From contig JALSLV010000016.1 in assembly GCA_026988115.1 (NCBI GenBank), positions 62,001-126,000 of the forward strand: a stretch of 64,000 nt of DNA, in the 5' to 3' direction. Positions 29,482 to 40,043 of this stretch are shown here, in pieces. The notes beneath the pieces are model-generated. The model did not search any database and was not told the DNA's origin. It was given only the letters and a program-made list of their open reading frames with translations. Origin of the DNA: Lysobacterales bacterium (lineage in GTDB: Bacteria > Pseudomonadota > Gammaproteobacteria > Xanthomonadales > Marinicellaceae). Each line of letters begins with the position of its first letter. The stretch's first letter is position 1. The translations under genes and the position numbers were made by a program.

Positions 29482-30964
29482 AGATTTAAGCACAGTACTA
29501 ACATGGTTTGGCATAGAGTCTCAAGACTTGGGTATCAAAGTAACGGGATTATGTTTAGACAGCCGAAAAATAAAGCCTGGGCAAATTTTTATTGCATTAA
29601 ACGGCACTGAAAATCATGGCATTGACTTTGCCTATCAAGCACAAAGAGCGGGTGCTTCTGCTATTTTGGCAGAATCTGTTGATAAAGACAAAGCACAACC
29701 CAAAGCGCGCCAACAAGCTTTGTCCATTACTGTTATTGAAATTGAAAATTTGGCTGATAAATTAGGTGAGGCCGCTTCACAATTTTACAATCAACCTTCA
29801 AGCAAGCTAAAAATTGTTGCCATAACAGGCACCAATGGCAAAACATCCAGTGCTTGGCTGATGTTGCAAGCCTGGAAAGAACTTGGCATAAAAGGTGCAT
29901 ATATTGGCACTCTAGGCTTTGGTACGCTGGATAAAATGCAAGAACAACCAAACACAACACCCAATGCACTTTCTTTGCAAAAAATGTTGGCTGAATTTGT
30001 TAACCAAGGCATCACCCATGTAAGTTTGGAAGCCTCTTCGCATGGCTTGGATTTAGGGCGACTCAATGCATGCCAACTTATCGGCAACTGCTTTACCAAC
30101 ATCAGTCGAGATCATTTGGATTTTCACCGAACAATGGAAGATTATGCAAATGCCAAGAAAAAACTGTTTATACAGCATAAAAGTCGCTTTTCTATCATCA
30201 ATAGCGATGACGAATACGGCAATAAATGGCTAAAAAATTTAACCAACAACCCGTTAAGTTACAGCATTAGAGATGGCGATGCTGATTTAAGGGTCGATGG
30301 CATTCAACTGACACCCAAAGGCATTCATTTTACTTTGCATTGGCAAAATGCTAGCTATCCCGTTTCAACTGAATTACTGGGTCATTTTAATGTTGAAAAT
30401 CTATTGCTTGTTATCGGCACTTTGCTGCAACAGGGATTTTTGATGGAAAAAATAATTCCATTAATTTCAGAATTTCAACCTGTTCCAGGAAGAATGAATT
30501 GCGTCCAAGCCCTTAAAAATTCGCCTTTAGTTATTGTGGACTATGCACACACACCCGATGCATTAAAGCAGGTTCTATTGGCACTCAAGCGCCATAACGC
30601 TCGCCAAATTTGGTGTGTTTTTGGTTGTGGAGGCAATCGCGATAAAGGCAAGCGACCCCAGATGGGACACATTGCCGAAACACTGGCCGATAATGTGATT
30701 GTTACGGATGATAACCCACGTTATGAAGACAACGTTGCGATTGCTCAAGACATACTAGTGGGAATGAACACTAAACCGATTGTTATTCATGATCGAAAAG
30801 CGGCGATTGCCTATGCCATTACTCACGCACATCCTGAAGACCTAATTCTCATCGCAGGAAAAGGGCACGAACCCTATCAATTAATCAACGGTCAATACAT
30901 AGAATTTGATGATGCAGCGGTTACTCAAGGCTTATTGCAGCAAAAAATGGAGGAATGCGCATGA
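29474..30964 (+). CDS. murE: UDP-MurNAc-tripeptide synthetase MurE (meso-DAP adding)
   Basis: Cytoplasmic ligase adding the third amino acid to the peptidoglycan precursor. 496 aa with ATP-binding GTNGKTSSAW and the DDNPR motif that marks meso-diaminopimelate specificity. Start ATG 29474 overlaps the ftsI stop in the form ATGAGTAA. It overlaps murF by four bases. Confidence 0.96.
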   Translation: MSKDLSTVLTWFGIESQDLGIKVTGLCLDSRKIKPGQIFIALNGTENHGIDFAYQAQRAGASAILAESVDKDKAQPKARQQALSITVIEIENLADKLGEAASQFYNQPSSKLKIVAITGTNGKTSSAWLMLQAWKELGIKGAYIGTLGFGTLDKMQEQPNTTPNALSLQKMLAEFVNQGITHVSLEASSHGLDLGRLNACQLIGNCFTNISRDHLDFHRTMEDYANAKKKLFIQHKSRFSIINSDDEYGNKWLKNLTNNPLSYSIRDGDADLRVDGIQLTPKGIHFTLHWQNASYPVSTELLGHFNVENLLLVIGTLLQQGFLMEKIIPLISEFQPVPGRMNCVQALKNSPLVIVDYAHTPDALKQVLLALKRHNARQIWCVFGCGGNRDKGKRPQMGHIAETLADNVIVTDDNPRYEDNVAIAQDILVGMNTKPIVIHDRKAAIAYAITHAHPEDLILIAGKGHEPYQLINGQYIEFDDAAVTQGLLQQKMEECA

Positions 30965-32262
30965 TTTGCATGAACCTTCATCAAGCCACATCCATAACTG
31001 GAGGCACTTTAATTGGAAAACCCATCCAATTCAGAGGAGTCAGCACTGACTCCCGTAGCGATTGTGCTGGGAAATTATTTATCGCTTTAAAAGGTGAAAA
31101 CTTCAACGGCGAAGACTATTGCCAACAAGCCATTGACAATGGTGCTGTTGCCGTAGCAGTCAGCAGCTCCCAGGATATAAATAGTCCACAATTGATTGTC
31201 GAGGACAGTTTAAAAGCCCTATCAATTTTAGCCAAAAATTGGGCAAAACAATGCCAAACAAAAATTATTGCTATCACAGGCTCCAATGGTAAAACAACCG
31301 TTAAAAACATGATTCACTCCATCTTATCTGTGTCAAACCAATGTTCTGCCACAAAGGGAAATCTCAACAATGAAATTGGTGTGCCTTTAACCTTATGCCA
31401 AATCAATGCAAAGGATAAGTACGCTATTGTTGAAATGGGTGCAGCAAAACTAGGCGACATTTCATGGTTGGTTTCACTAGTAGATATTCATACCGCAGTA
31501 ATAACCAATGTATCACCTGCTCACATTGGTCGTTTTGGTTCCTTTGAAAACATTGTTAGTGAAAAAGGGCAAATCCTATCGACCTTAGGAAAAGAAGATT
31601 ATGCCGTATTGCCTATTGACGATGAGCATTTTGCCATTTGGAACAAAAACACAATCAGTAAGGTCATAAGTTTTGGTGAATCTGCACACGCAGATGTCTC
31701 GATTGACACAATTCAAGAAATTAATCTGCCCATTGCAGGAAAACACAATCAGATTAATGCCGCTTGCGCCAGCGCCATTGCGCAATCATGTAAGATAAAA
31801 GCGACAGATATACTCACAGGGCTAGAAGACTTTTTGCCAGCGAAGGGGCGCTTAGAAAATCTTGGTGAATATAATGGAAACACCTTAATTAATGATTGTT
31901 ACAACGCCAACCCTCAATCGGTAAAAGCCGCTATAGATGTATTGGCCAGTTACGACTCCCCCACAACGCTTGTTTTAGGCAACATGGCAGAATTAGGCGA
32001 GGAGTCGGAAAATTTACACCGTGAAATTGGCAGTTATGCAAAACAAAAAGATATTTCTCGCTTATTAACTATCGGTATTGATTCCAACTACGCTGCTTCT
32101 GCTTACGGTAGTCAGGGTAAACATTTTGACTCCATTAAGTTGCTGTCGGATTTCATGCATAAGAATTGGAGCTCTTTAGGCACTATTTTAGTCAAAGGCT
32201 CACGGAGCATGAAACTCGAAAACCTCATAGAAACACTCATCAATTCGGAGAAAGCTGCATGA
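30961..32262 (+). CDS. murF: UDP-MurNAc-pentapeptide synthetase MurF
   Basis: Adds D-Ala-D-Ala to the UDP-MurNAc-tripeptide. 433 aa, with ATP-binding [11 protein letters not shown] and [14 protein letters not shown] in the ligase core. Of two nearby ATGs I prefer 30961: GGAGG (30949-30953) is seven bases away, and the ATG forms an ATGA overlap with the murE stop. ATG 30955 would lie against the ribosome-binding site. Confidence 0.95.
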   Translation: MICMNLHQATSITGGTLIGKPIQFRGVSTDSRSDCAGKLFIALKGENFNGEDYCQQAIDNGAVAVAVSSSQDINSPQLIVEDSLKALSILAKNWAKQCQTKIIAITGSNGKTTVKNMIHSILSVSNQCSATKGNLNNEIGVPLTLCQINAKDKYAIVEMGAAKLGDISWLVSLVDIHTAVITNVSPAHIGRFGSFENIVSEKGQILSTLGKEDYAVLPIDDEHFAIWNKNTISKVISFGESAHADVSIDTIQEINLPIAGKHNQINAACASAIAQSCKIKATDILTGLEDFLPAKGRLENLGEYNGNTLINDCYNANPQSVKAAIDVLASYDSPTTLVLGNMAELGEESENLHREIGSYAKQKDISRLLTIGIDSNYAASAYGSQGKHFDSIKLLSDFMHKNWSSLGTILVKGSRSMKLENLIETLINSEKAA

Positions 32263-33341
32263 TTTTATGGTTAGCCCAACAATTTCAGGACAACCATAGC
32301 TGGTTAAATCTCTTTTCTTATCAAAGCTTTAGAGCCATTATGGCGGCACTCACCGCTTTGGTTTTCTCTTTGATGCTTGGCCCTTGGTTTATTCGCAAAT
32401 TGCAACAAAAACAAATCGGTCAAAATGTTCGTTCTCTCGGTCCAGAATCCCATTTATCCAAGCAAGGTACGCCAACTATGGGCGGGGCTCTAATTATTTT
32501 CGCCATTTTACTGGCGACTTTTTTATGGTCTGACCTCAGTGTCAACTATGTATGGGTTTGCATGTATGTTCTCTTTGGCTTTGGTTTGGTGGGATGGTTG
32601 GATGATTACCGTAAATTAATCCTCAAGGACTCCGCTGGTTTATCGGCGAAATGGAAATATTTATTGCAGTCTTTATTTGGTGGCAGCGCCGTTTTATACC
32701 TGTACTATTTTGGTGATGATAGTTTAACAACACAAATGGTTATTCCTTTTGTTAAGGACTTGAATTGGTCTTTAGGATGGTTAGTTATACCTTTAGGTTA
32801 TTTTGTTATGGTTGGTTCATCCAATGCGGTAAATTTAACTGATGGTTTGGATGGCTTGGTTATTATGCCAGTAATATTAGTCGCCTCTGCCTTGGGCATA
32901 ATTGCTTATTTAACAGGACACACGGTTTTTTCACACTATTTATTTATTCCGCATATTGCTGAGGCAGGAGAACTCGCAATATTTTGTGCCGCTATTGTGG
33001 GTGCTGGACTGGGCTTCTTGTGGTTTAACACCTACCCTGCAGAAATGTTTATGGGCGATGTTGGCGCCCTATCATTGGGCGGGGCTTTAGGAATAGTTGC
33101 CATTATTACACGACAAGAACTGGTATTTTTCATCATGAGCGGTGTTTTTGTAATGGAAACGGTTTCGGTTATTTTGCAAGTGGGTTCGTTTAAGCTCCGT
33201 GGCAAAAGAATCTTTAAAATGGCTCCCATACACCACCATTTTGAACTCAAAGGTTGGCCAGAACCCAAAGTGGTCGTTAGGTTTTGGATTATGGCTTTGA
33301 TATCGGTACTGATTGGTTTGGCAACATTGAAAATTAGATAA
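32259..33341 (+). CDS. mraY: Phospho-MurNAc-pentapeptide translocase MraY
   Basis: Integral membrane enzyme making lipid I from UDP-MurNAc-pentapeptide and undecaprenyl phosphate. Exactly 360 aa, as in E. coli. Conserved GTPTMGG (residues 67-73), the DDYRK loop, [15 protein letters not shown] and the late [15 protein letters not shown] are all visible. ATG 32259 overlaps the murF stop (ATGA). In many relatives murD follows, but here ftsW starts one base after mraY. Confidence 0.96.
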   Translation: MILWLAQQFQDNHSWLNLFSYQSFRAIMAALTALVFSLMLGPWFIRKLQQKQIGQNVRSLGPESHLSKQGTPTMGGALIIFAILLATFLWSDLSVNYVWVCMYVLFGFGLVGWLDDYRKLILKDSAGLSAKWKYLLQSLFGGSAVLYLYYFGDDSLTTQMVIPFVKDLNWSLGWLVIPLGYFVMVGSSNAVNLTDGLDGLVIMPVILVASALGIIAYLTGHTVFSHYLFIPHIAEAGELAIFCAAIVGAGLGFLWFNTYPAEMFMGDVGALSLGGALGIVAIITRQELVFFIMSGVFVMETVSVILQVGSFKLRGKRIFKMAPIHHHFELKGWPEPKVVVRFWIMALISVLIGLATLKIR

Positions 33342-33342
33342 A

Positions 33343-34533
33343 ATGAAATTAACTTCTAAACAAGCAAGCAAAACAACTTCAAACAGCTATTTTATAGTTG
33401 GTGTTGACTTCTGGCTGATGGTTTCAGCCAGTTGCTTGATTGCTATCGGCATCATCATGGTGGCTTCCTCTTCCTTTGCCATTGCTGAAAAATACAACCA
33501 CGATGCCTTTTATTACCTCAAACGTCATGTTGTGTTTATATTCATTGGCATGGTGTTGAGTACCGTAATACTTGCCATGAAAATGGACTGGATGCAAAAA
33601 TTAAGTCGCGTTTTAATTGTCTTTGCCATTATTTTATTAATTTTAGTATTAGTACCAGGAATTGGCGTCAAAATCAATGGTGCACAACGCTGGATTAATT
33701 TTGGTTTTACCCGATTCCAAGTGGTTGAAGCCGTGAAGCTTGCTATGATTGTGTATCTGGCAGGCTATATTGTCCGCCATAAACAAGGCGTTCAGAATAA
33801 ATTTTTTGGCGTGATAAAGCCCCTTTTAATTGCAGTTATGTTAGCGGCTTTATTACTTTTGCAACCTGATTTTGGCTCGGCTGTATTATTATTAGTCATC
33901 ACCTTATTTATGGTTTATATCGCAGGGGCTCGATACAGAGACTTAACTATTCTCGGTGTAATTTCAACCTCTTCAATGGCACTTATTGCCATCGCAGAAC
34001 CTTATCGCGTGCAACGCTTAATTAGTTTTCAAAACCCTTGGGCTGACCCCTTTGATGGTGGTTTCCAATTAGTTCAAGCACTTATTGCTATTGGCAGCGG
34101 TAAATTTTCAGGCAATGGCATTGGTGGTAGCGTGCAAAAATTATTTTACCTACCCGAAGCTCACACTGACTTTATATTTTCTGTCTATGCAGAAGAAATG
34201 GGCTTTATCGGTGTGTTGTTTCTTATCGCCATATATCTAATTTTTATTATGCGAATTTTTGCTATTTCAAAAGAAGCTTTTAACAATGGCAAAGAGTTTG
34301 CTTCATTTGCCTGTTCAGGCATTGCCGTATGGATAGCATTGCAAGCATTTTTAAGCATGGGTGTTAATTTAGGCTTGTTACCGACAAAAGGTTTAACCCT
34401 GCCCTTTATATCATCTGGTGGTTCCGCAATTTTAATGAATCTGCTAAGCCTTGCCATCGTCATGCGAGTAAGTTACGAAAACCGCATGCACAACATCAAA
34501 GCCATTCGAAAATACCAGGAGCAAGAGTTATGA
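33343..34533 (+). CDS. ftsW: Septal peptidoglycan polymerase FtsW
   Basis: SEDS-family glycosyltransferase with about ten membrane segments, working with FtsI at the septum. 396 aa; conserved regions include INGAQRWINFGFTRFQ, QPDFGSAVLL, YLPEAHTDFIFSVYAEEMGF and the late GLTLPFISSGGSAILMN. It overlaps murG by four bases. Confidence 0.96.
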   Translation: MKLTSKQASKTTSNSYFIVGVDFWLMVSASCLIAIGIIMVASSSFAIAEKYNHDAFYYLKRHVVFIFIGMVLSTVILAMKMDWMQKLSRVLIVFAIILLILVLVPGIGVKINGAQRWINFGFTRFQVVEAVKLAMIVYLAGYIVRHKQGVQNKFFGVIKPLLIAVMLAALLLLQPDFGSAVLLLVITLFMVYIAGARYRDLTILGVISTSSMALIAIAEPYRVQRLISFQNPWADPFDGGFQLVQALIAIGSGKFSGNGIGGSVQKLFYLPEAHTDFIFSVYAEEMGFIGVLFLIAIYLIFIMRIFAISKEAFNNGKEFASFACSGIAVWIALQAFLSMGVNLGLLPTKGLTLPFISSGGSAILMNLLSLAIVMRVSYENRMHNIKAIRKYQEQEL

Positions 34534-35591
34534 CGAATAAAAGCATAACTGTTGCTATTATGGCAGGTGGCACAGGTGGGCATATTTTTCCTGGAATCGC
34601 AGTTGCCAATGAACTTATTCAAATGGGACATAAGGTGGTTTGGCTTGGGGCTATAGATGGCATGGAAGAACACATTGTCACTGAACACAACATCCCAATA
34701 AAATTATTAGCAATAAAGGGCTTACGAGGAAAAGGCTTAAAAGGCCTTATAAGCATGCCTTTTAAATTATTGGGTGCTACGAGAATAGCCGGCAAGTATT
34801 TTAAAAATCAGAACGTCAAAGCGGTTATCAGCATGGGTGGCTATGTAGCAGGTCCAGGTGGATTAGCTGCAAAATTTAAAAAAATTCCATTACTTGTGCA
34901 CGAACAAAACAGTAAATTTGGCATGACTAATCGTTACTTAGCTAAATGGGCTAAAAAAGTACTCACTGGTTTTAACTTAAATGGGCTATATAATTCGCAA
35001 TGGGTAGGAAACCCAGTTCGTCAAGAGATTGAAAAATGTCAGTCAGAAAAAAAAGAATCAAAAACAATCAATGTTTTTATCGTCGGTGGTTCTTTAGGTG
35101 CCATGAGTTTAAACACTCGCATACCTGAATTACTCAATCCCTTGTTGTCATCAGCAAAAATCGCTGTCAAACACCAATGCGGAAAAAACAATTTCGAAAA
35201 GACAATAAGTTGTTACCAAGACAGTCAAAATGTTGAGGTATTGGAATTTATTGACAACATGCCTGAGATATACACTTGGGCTGATTTTGTCATTGCCAGA
35301 GCCGGAGCATTAACCATTGCCGAAATTAATGCCTGTGGTTTACCGGCTATTTTTGTGCCTTATCCACATGCTGTTGATGACCACCAAACCTCCAATGCAC
35401 AAAACATCGTTGACAACAAGGCAGGCTATATTTGGCAAGAAAACGACCCAATAGAAAAGTTAAGAAAAAATATAGACACCTTAGTCAATGACAAGGAGTT
35501 GCGTAAATCCATGGCACAGAATTCTCAATCGCTACACAAACCACAAAGCGCTTTAAAAGTAGCCAAAATTTGTTTGGAGATGATTGCATGA
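34530..35591 (+). CDS. murG: UDP-GlcNAc:lipid I GlcNAc transferase MurG
   Basis: Makes lipid II at the inner face of the membrane. 353 aa with the N-terminal G-loop GGTGGHIFPG, HEQNSKFGMTNR and the C-domain GGSLGAMSLN. The UDP-GlcNAc-binding segment ends in PYPHAVDDHQTSNA. Coupled by ATGA overlaps to ftsW and murC. Confidence 0.96.
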   Translation: MTNKSITVAIMAGGTGGHIFPGIAVANELIQMGHKVVWLGAIDGMEEHIVTEHNIPIKLLAIKGLRGKGLKGLISMPFKLLGATRIAGKYFKNQNVKAVISMGGYVAGPGGLAAKFKKIPLLVHEQNSKFGMTNRYLAKWAKKVLTGFNLNGLYNSQWVGNPVRQEIEKCQSEKKESKTINVFIVGGSLGAMSLNTRIPELLNPLLSSAKIAVKHQCGKNNFEKTISCYQDSQNVEVLEFIDNMPEIYTWADFVIARAGALTIAEINACGLPAIFVPYPHAVDDHQTSNAQNIVDNKAGYIWQENDPIEKLRKNIDTLVNDKELRKSMAQNSQSLHKPQSALKVAKICLEMIA

Positions 35592-37027
35592 GTCATTTAA
35601 CCCCTAACAACCGTTTTGTTAATCGCATGAAAGCCATTCACATGATTGGAATTGGCGGCAGTGGCATGAGTGGTATCGCCGAGGTACTCCATAATTTAGG
35701 TTTTGAAGTAACTGGCTCTGACATACAAGATGGCGAAGTCGTTGCCCGTCTACGCGCTATGGGAATTAAGGTCTTTATCGGTCACACAGCAGAAAACATT
35801 ATCAACACTAAAGTAGTGGTCATTTCTTCTGCCATAAAAGAAAACAACCCCGAATTGATGGCTGCACGAGAGAAGTCAAAATCCATATTATCGCGTGCAG
35901 AAATGCTTGCTGAACTTATGCGCTTTAAAATTGGCATAGCCGTTGCTGGTACGCACGGAAAAACCACCACAACCTCATTGGTTGCCAGTGTTCTAGCCGC
36001 AGGTCAGCTTGACCCAACTTTTGTTATCGGTGGTTTATTAAATTCAGCGGGAACAAATGCAGGGCTTGGCACCAGTGAATATTTGGTGGCAGAAGCCGAT
36101 GAAAGCGATGGGTCATTTCAATTATTACAACCAATTTTAGCTGTTGTTACCAATATTGATGCCGATCACATGCAAACTTTTGGCGGCCAGTTTTCACAAT
36201 TAAAAAAAGCCTTTGAAAATTTCTTACATCACCTACCCTTTTATGGCGTTGCGATTCTTTGTGTAGATGATGAACACGTTGCTGAACTGGCTGCATCACT
36301 GGTCAGACCCACAATCACTTATGGTTTAAATGATGGAGCAATGATTCGAGCCGCTAATATTGAACACCACAAACAGAACATGTCATTTGACGTACTCAAA
36401 AATGATGAAGTAATCGTTCGCCGTGTCAAGATTAATTTACCAGGTTTACACAATGTTCAAAATGCATTGGCTGCCATAGCTATTGGTTTAGAATTAGGGG
36501 TTACATCCAAGCAAATTAAACAAGGTCTGAGGGAATTTGCTGGTATTGGACGTCGATTTAATTTAATCCCCAATATGTATTGCAAAGCGGGCACTTTCAC
36601 CTTAGTTGATGATTATGCCCACCACCCAACCGAACTGACTGCGGCTATAAATGCCTGCCGCGGAGGATGGAATAACCGACTTGTTGTTGTTTTTCAACCG
36701 CATCGTTATTCTCGCACGCGTGATTTATTTGATGAGTTTACAGAAAGCCTGAATCATGCTGATGCCCTTATCATCACTGATGTCTATGCGGCAGGCGAAG
36801 AAGCTATTTCTGGATTTAGTGCTGCAGATTTAAGTCGCAGTATTCGAACTCGTGGAAAAATTGATCCGATTTACATTGCTGATATTAATAATTTAATCGC
36901 CGATTTAAATGACATTATCCAACACGATGATTTAGTGTTATTTGTCGGTGCTGGCAGTATCGGAAGTATCAGCAAGACAATAGAGGAAAATAAAGGTTTG
37001 AAAGATAAGGGAGAAGCTCATGTTTAG
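35588..37027 (+). CDS. murC: UDP-MurNAc-L-alanine ligase MurC
   Basis: First Mur ligase, adding L-Ala to UDP-MurNAc. 479 aa with IHMIGIGGSGMSGIAEVL (UDP-binding), GTHGKTTTTSLVAS (ATP) and DDYAHHPTE. I use ATG 35588, which overlaps the murG stop (ATGA) and has GGAGA eight bases upstream. A TTG at 35570 is also in frame but lies inside murG without support. Confidence 0.96.
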   Translation: MSHLTPNNRFVNRMKAIHMIGIGGSGMSGIAEVLHNLGFEVTGSDIQDGEVVARLRAMGIKVFIGHTAENIINTKVVVISSAIKENNPELMAAREKSKSILSRAEMLAELMRFKIGIAVAGTHGKTTTTSLVASVLAAGQLDPTFVIGGLLNSAGTNAGLGTSEYLVAEADESDGSFQLLQPILAVVTNIDADHMQTFGGQFSQLKKAFENFLHHLPFYGVAILCVDDEHVAELAASLVRPTITYGLNDGAMIRAANIEHHKQNMSFDVLKNDEVIVRRVKINLPGLHNVQNALAAIAIGLELGVTSKQIKQGLREFAGIGRRFNLIPNMYCKAGTFTLVDDYAHHPTELTAAINACRGGWNNRLVVVFQPHRYSRTRDLFDEFTESLNHADALIITDVYAAGEEAISGFSAADLSRSIRTRGKIDPIYIADINNLIADLNDIIQHDDLVLFVGAGSIGSISKTIEENKGLKDKGEAHV

Positions 37028-37943
37028 CAAACCTCTTTCAAAATTAACTGTTGCTGTCATTATGGGTGGTAAATCAGCGGAAAGAGAAGTTTCGTTACGC
37101 TCAGGACTTGCCGTTGCCAATGCCTTATCAGCACAATCCATTAAGGTCATCAAGCTTGATGGCATTGAAGAACTGCTAAAGTGTGATTTAAAATCATTTG
37201 ATGCAGTTTTCAATATTCTTCATGGGGAAGCTGGAGAAAATGGTGAATTGGCAGGATTCTTGTCTTCAGTTGGTATTGCCTATACAGGTTGTGGCTTGAA
37301 AGGTGCAGTTTTGAGTTGGGACAAAAGTGTTGCAAAAACTATAGTACAAGCCCATGGCATAAGAACACCAAATTCACAGGTCATTACTAACATTGCACAA
37401 ATACAAATCCACAATCCAGGACCTTGGATAGTCAAACCAACACAAGAGGGTTCGAGTGTTGGGTTGTTTTATGCCGATAACGAGATTGAATTAAAAACGT
37501 GCGCCCGTAAGGCTTTAAAACTTGTTGATTCAATTCTTATCGAAGATTATATCAAAGGCAGTGAATGCACAGTTGCTATCGTTAAAGGAAAATCCTTACC
37601 CGTCATTCGTATAAACCCAGGTGTTGATTTATATGATTATGAAGCAAAATACAACAGCACACAAACAGAATATTTTTGTCCAAGCGGTTACGACAACAAG
37701 CTAGAAGATGCATTAAAACAGGATGCACTTAAAGCCTTTAAGGCGCTGCATTTAAAAGGCTGGGCTCGCATAGACTTCATGGTTGACAAACAAGGCAAGC
37801 ATTGGTTCTTAGAAGCGAATACCACTCCAGGAATGACGCAAACAAGTCTCGTCCCAAAAGCCGCAAATGCCATTGGATGGAGTTTTAATCAATTGGTTCT
37901 TAACATTTTATCAACGGCTTTTACAGAGGTGAAAAATGACTAA
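37020..37943 (+). CDS. ddl: D-alanine--D-alanine ligase
   Basis: ATP-grasp enzyme making D-Ala-D-Ala for MurF. 307 aa (DdlB size) with MGGKSAEREVSLRSG, HGEAGENGELAGFL, PTQEGSSVGL and EANTTPGMT. ATG overlaps the murC stop by eight bases (ATGTTTAG). Confidence 0.95.
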   Translation: MFSKPLSKLTVAVIMGGKSAEREVSLRSGLAVANALSAQSIKVIKLDGIEELLKCDLKSFDAVFNILHGEAGENGELAGFLSSVGIAYTGCGLKGAVLSWDKSVAKTIVQAHGIRTPNSQVITNIAQIQIHNPGPWIVKPTQEGSSVGLFYADNEIELKTCARKALKLVDSILIEDYIKGSECTVAIVKGKSLPVIRINPGVDLYDYEAKYNSTQTEYFCPSGYDNKLEDALKQDALKAFKALHLKGWARIDFMVDKQGKHWFLEANTTPGMTQTSLVPKAANAIGWSFNQLVLNILSTAFTEVKND

Positions 37944-38703
37944 AGGAGCAAAATTATCCATGCTAATGATTTCATTTACCTTTTTATTAATGGCAGCATT
38001 TATGTCTGGAATGATTAAATCTGAGCATTGGGAGATATCCAATGTCGTTATTGATGCGGAATTTAAACGAGTTAATTCAGAACAAATACGAATAACCGTT
38101 GCAGCCAATAAACAGCGTTCGTTCTTCAAATTAAATGCCAATGAAATTCGCGACAACTTACTACAAATCCCTTGGGTTAAAGAAGTTAGCGTTAACAAAA
38201 AATGGCCAGATACATTGCGAATTAGGCTCAAAGAGCATAAAGCTGTTGCTGTGTGGAATGAACTAAAACTACTCAACAGCAACGGTGATATTTTTGAGGT
38301 AGATAGCTTAGAAGACTTATCCTCATTGCCACACTTTAATAGCAAAACGGCAAACTCGAAAATTGTGTGGAATAAGTACATGCGCTTTAATGACATTATT
38401 AAAAACATAGGCTTTGATATTGTCTCTTGTGAAATAAGCACCATAGGCAGTTGGAACTTGGTATTAAATAATGGCATCAACCTCATTGTTGGCTCGGATT
38501 ACCAAGATGCCAAATTAGTTCGACTGGCAGAAACCTGGGAATCATTGCTCAAGACTAATGAAACTTTGCCAAGCTATGTAGATTTACGATACACCAATGG
38601 CTATGCAGTCAAATGGCAAAAGGTCTATAAAAAAATAAATAACAGTGATAACACGAAACTTGAATTCACCAAAATACAGGAATACGGAAACTCGAATGGT
38701 TAA
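37936..38703 (+). CDS. ftsQ: Cell division protein FtsQ
   Basis: 255-aa bitopic divisome protein. A membrane helix at about 7-27 is followed by a POTRA domain beginning IKSEHWEISNVVIDA and an FtsQ beta domain (IPWVKEVSVNKKWPDTLRIRLKEHKAVAVWN). It overlaps ddl and ftsA by eight bases each. Confidence 0.93.
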   Translation: MTKGAKLSMLMISFTFLLMAAFMSGMIKSEHWEISNVVIDAEFKRVNSEQIRITVAANKQRSFFKLNANEIRDNLLQIPWVKEVSVNKKWPDTLRIRLKEHKAVAVWNELKLLNSNGDIFEVDSLEDLSSLPHFNSKTANSKIVWNKYMRFNDIIKNIGFDIVSCEISTIGSWNLVLNNGINLIVGSDYQDAKLVRLAETWESLLKTNETLPSYVDLRYTNGYAVKWQKVYKKINNSDNTKLEFTKIQEYGNSNG

Positions 38704-39919
38704 AAAAACAGACAACTCTTTAGTCGTTGGATTAGATATTGGCACCTCTAAGATAGTTGCTATTGTGGGAGAACAACACAAAGACGATTCACTAGAAGTC
38801 GTCGGAATTGGATCCTCTCCGTCTAGGGGATTAAAGCGAGGTGTTGTGGTTGATATAGAATCAACAGTGCAATCCATACGTCGAGCCATTGAAGAAGCAG
38901 AACTCATGGCAGGCTGTGAAATAAAATCAGTTTATGCTGGCATTGCAGGTTCGCATATTCGCAGCATTAATTCACATGGAATAGTGGCAATTAAAGACAA
39001 AGAGGTCACTGCAAGTGATGTCGATAAAGTATTGGATGCTGCAAAAGCTGTTGCAATCCCAGCTGACCAACGTGTGTTGCATGTTTTACCACAAGAATAT
39101 GTTATTGATGGTCAAGATGGTATCAGACACCCAATTGGCATGTCTGGAGTTAGATTAGAAGCCAGGGTTCATTTAATAACAGGTTCGGATTCGGCAGCAC
39201 AGAACATCTCAAAATGTGTGGCACGTTGTGGGCTCAATATAGATCAATTAATTGTAGAACAATTAGCGTCATCAGCAGCAGTACTTACTGATGATGAAAA
39301 AGAATTAGGTGTTTGTTTAGTCGACATTGGTGCAGGCACTACTGACATTGCTGTATTTACCCATGGAGCCATAAGACATGCATCAGCCATCCCCATAGCT
39401 GGTGATCAAGTCACAAATGATATTGCTGTGGCTATGCGAACACCAACACAATATGCAGAAGAAATAAAATTAAAATACGCTTGTGCTTTACGTCAATTGG
39501 CATCTGCTGAAGAAACTATTTCAGTTCCCAGTGTAGGCGATAGAGCACCCAGAAGACTGGCAAGACAAACATTAGCTGAAGTGGTAGAACCTCGCTATGA
39601 AGAGCTCTTTACATTGGTTCAAGCCGAATTACAACGAAGCGGTTATGCAGAATTAATAGCCGCAGGAATCGTTTTAACAGGAGGTGCATCCAAGATGGAA
39701 GGAACCGTCGAATTAGCAGAAGAAATCTTTCATCTGCCAGTGAGAATTGGTACACCACAGAATATATCGGGGTTAAAGGAAGTGGTTAAAAACCCAGTGC
39801 ATTCAACTGGTGTCGGCTTGCTTCTTTATGGCAACCAATACGAACAAAGTGGAAATAACCTCAACGAATCAGGCAATTGGTTGAGCAAATTTAGAAAATG
39901 GTTTTTTTCTGAATTTTAA
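38696..39919 (+). CDS. ftsA: Cell division protein FtsA
   Basis: Actin-like membrane tether for FtsZ. 407 aa with phosphate-1 motif VVGLDIGTSKIVA, the 1C subdomain, VDIGAGTTDIAVF (phosphate-2) and TGGASKMEGTVELAE. The C-terminal amphipathic helix NWLSKFRKWFFSEF would bind the membrane. I use ATG 38696, which gives the family N-terminus and an ATGGTTAA overlap with ftsQ; a GTG at 38645 would add non-family residues. Confidence 0.96.
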   Translation: MVKKTDNSLVVGLDIGTSKIVAIVGEQHKDDSLEVVGIGSSPSRGLKRGVVVDIESTVQSIRRAIEEAELMAGCEIKSVYAGIAGSHIRSINSHGIVAIKDKEVTASDVDKVLDAAKAVAIPADQRVLHVLPQEYVIDGQDGIRHPIGMSGVRLEARVHLITGSDSAAQNISKCVARCGLNIDQLIVEQLASSAAVLTDDEKELGVCLVDIGAGTTDIAVFTHGAIRHASAIPIAGDQVTNDIAVAMRTPTQYAEEIKLKYACALRQLASAEETISVPSVGDRAPRRLARQTLAEVVEPRYEELFTLVQAELQRSGYAELIAAGIVLTGGASKMEGTVELAEEIFHLPVRIGTPQNISGLKEVVKNPVHSTGVGLLLYGNQYEQSGNNLNESGNWLSKFRKWFFSEF

Positions 39920-39923
39920 AAAA

Positions 39924-40017
39924 GTAAATACGTGGCATGTATTTACAGGTAATTTTAACTAAAAATGAGAATGCAAGTGCATTCATTAAATTAACAGAGA
40001 ATGCATTGTGTGTTCTC
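39924..40017. promoter_or_regulatory. Palindrome-rich ftsA-ftsZ intergenic region
   Basis: Three structures lie before the ftsZ ribosome-binding site: GTAAATAC/GTATTTAC (39924-39931 and 39939-39946), the near-perfect palindrome GAATGCAAGTGCATTC (39969-39984), and a third GAATGCA with palindromic AATGCATT (39999-40007) inside GAGAA...TTCTC (39997-40017). They suggest operator sites or a structured ftsZ leader; I do not know the regulator. Confidence 0.5.
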
Positions 40018-40043
40018 ACTTAAACATTTTCGGAGGTAATAAA

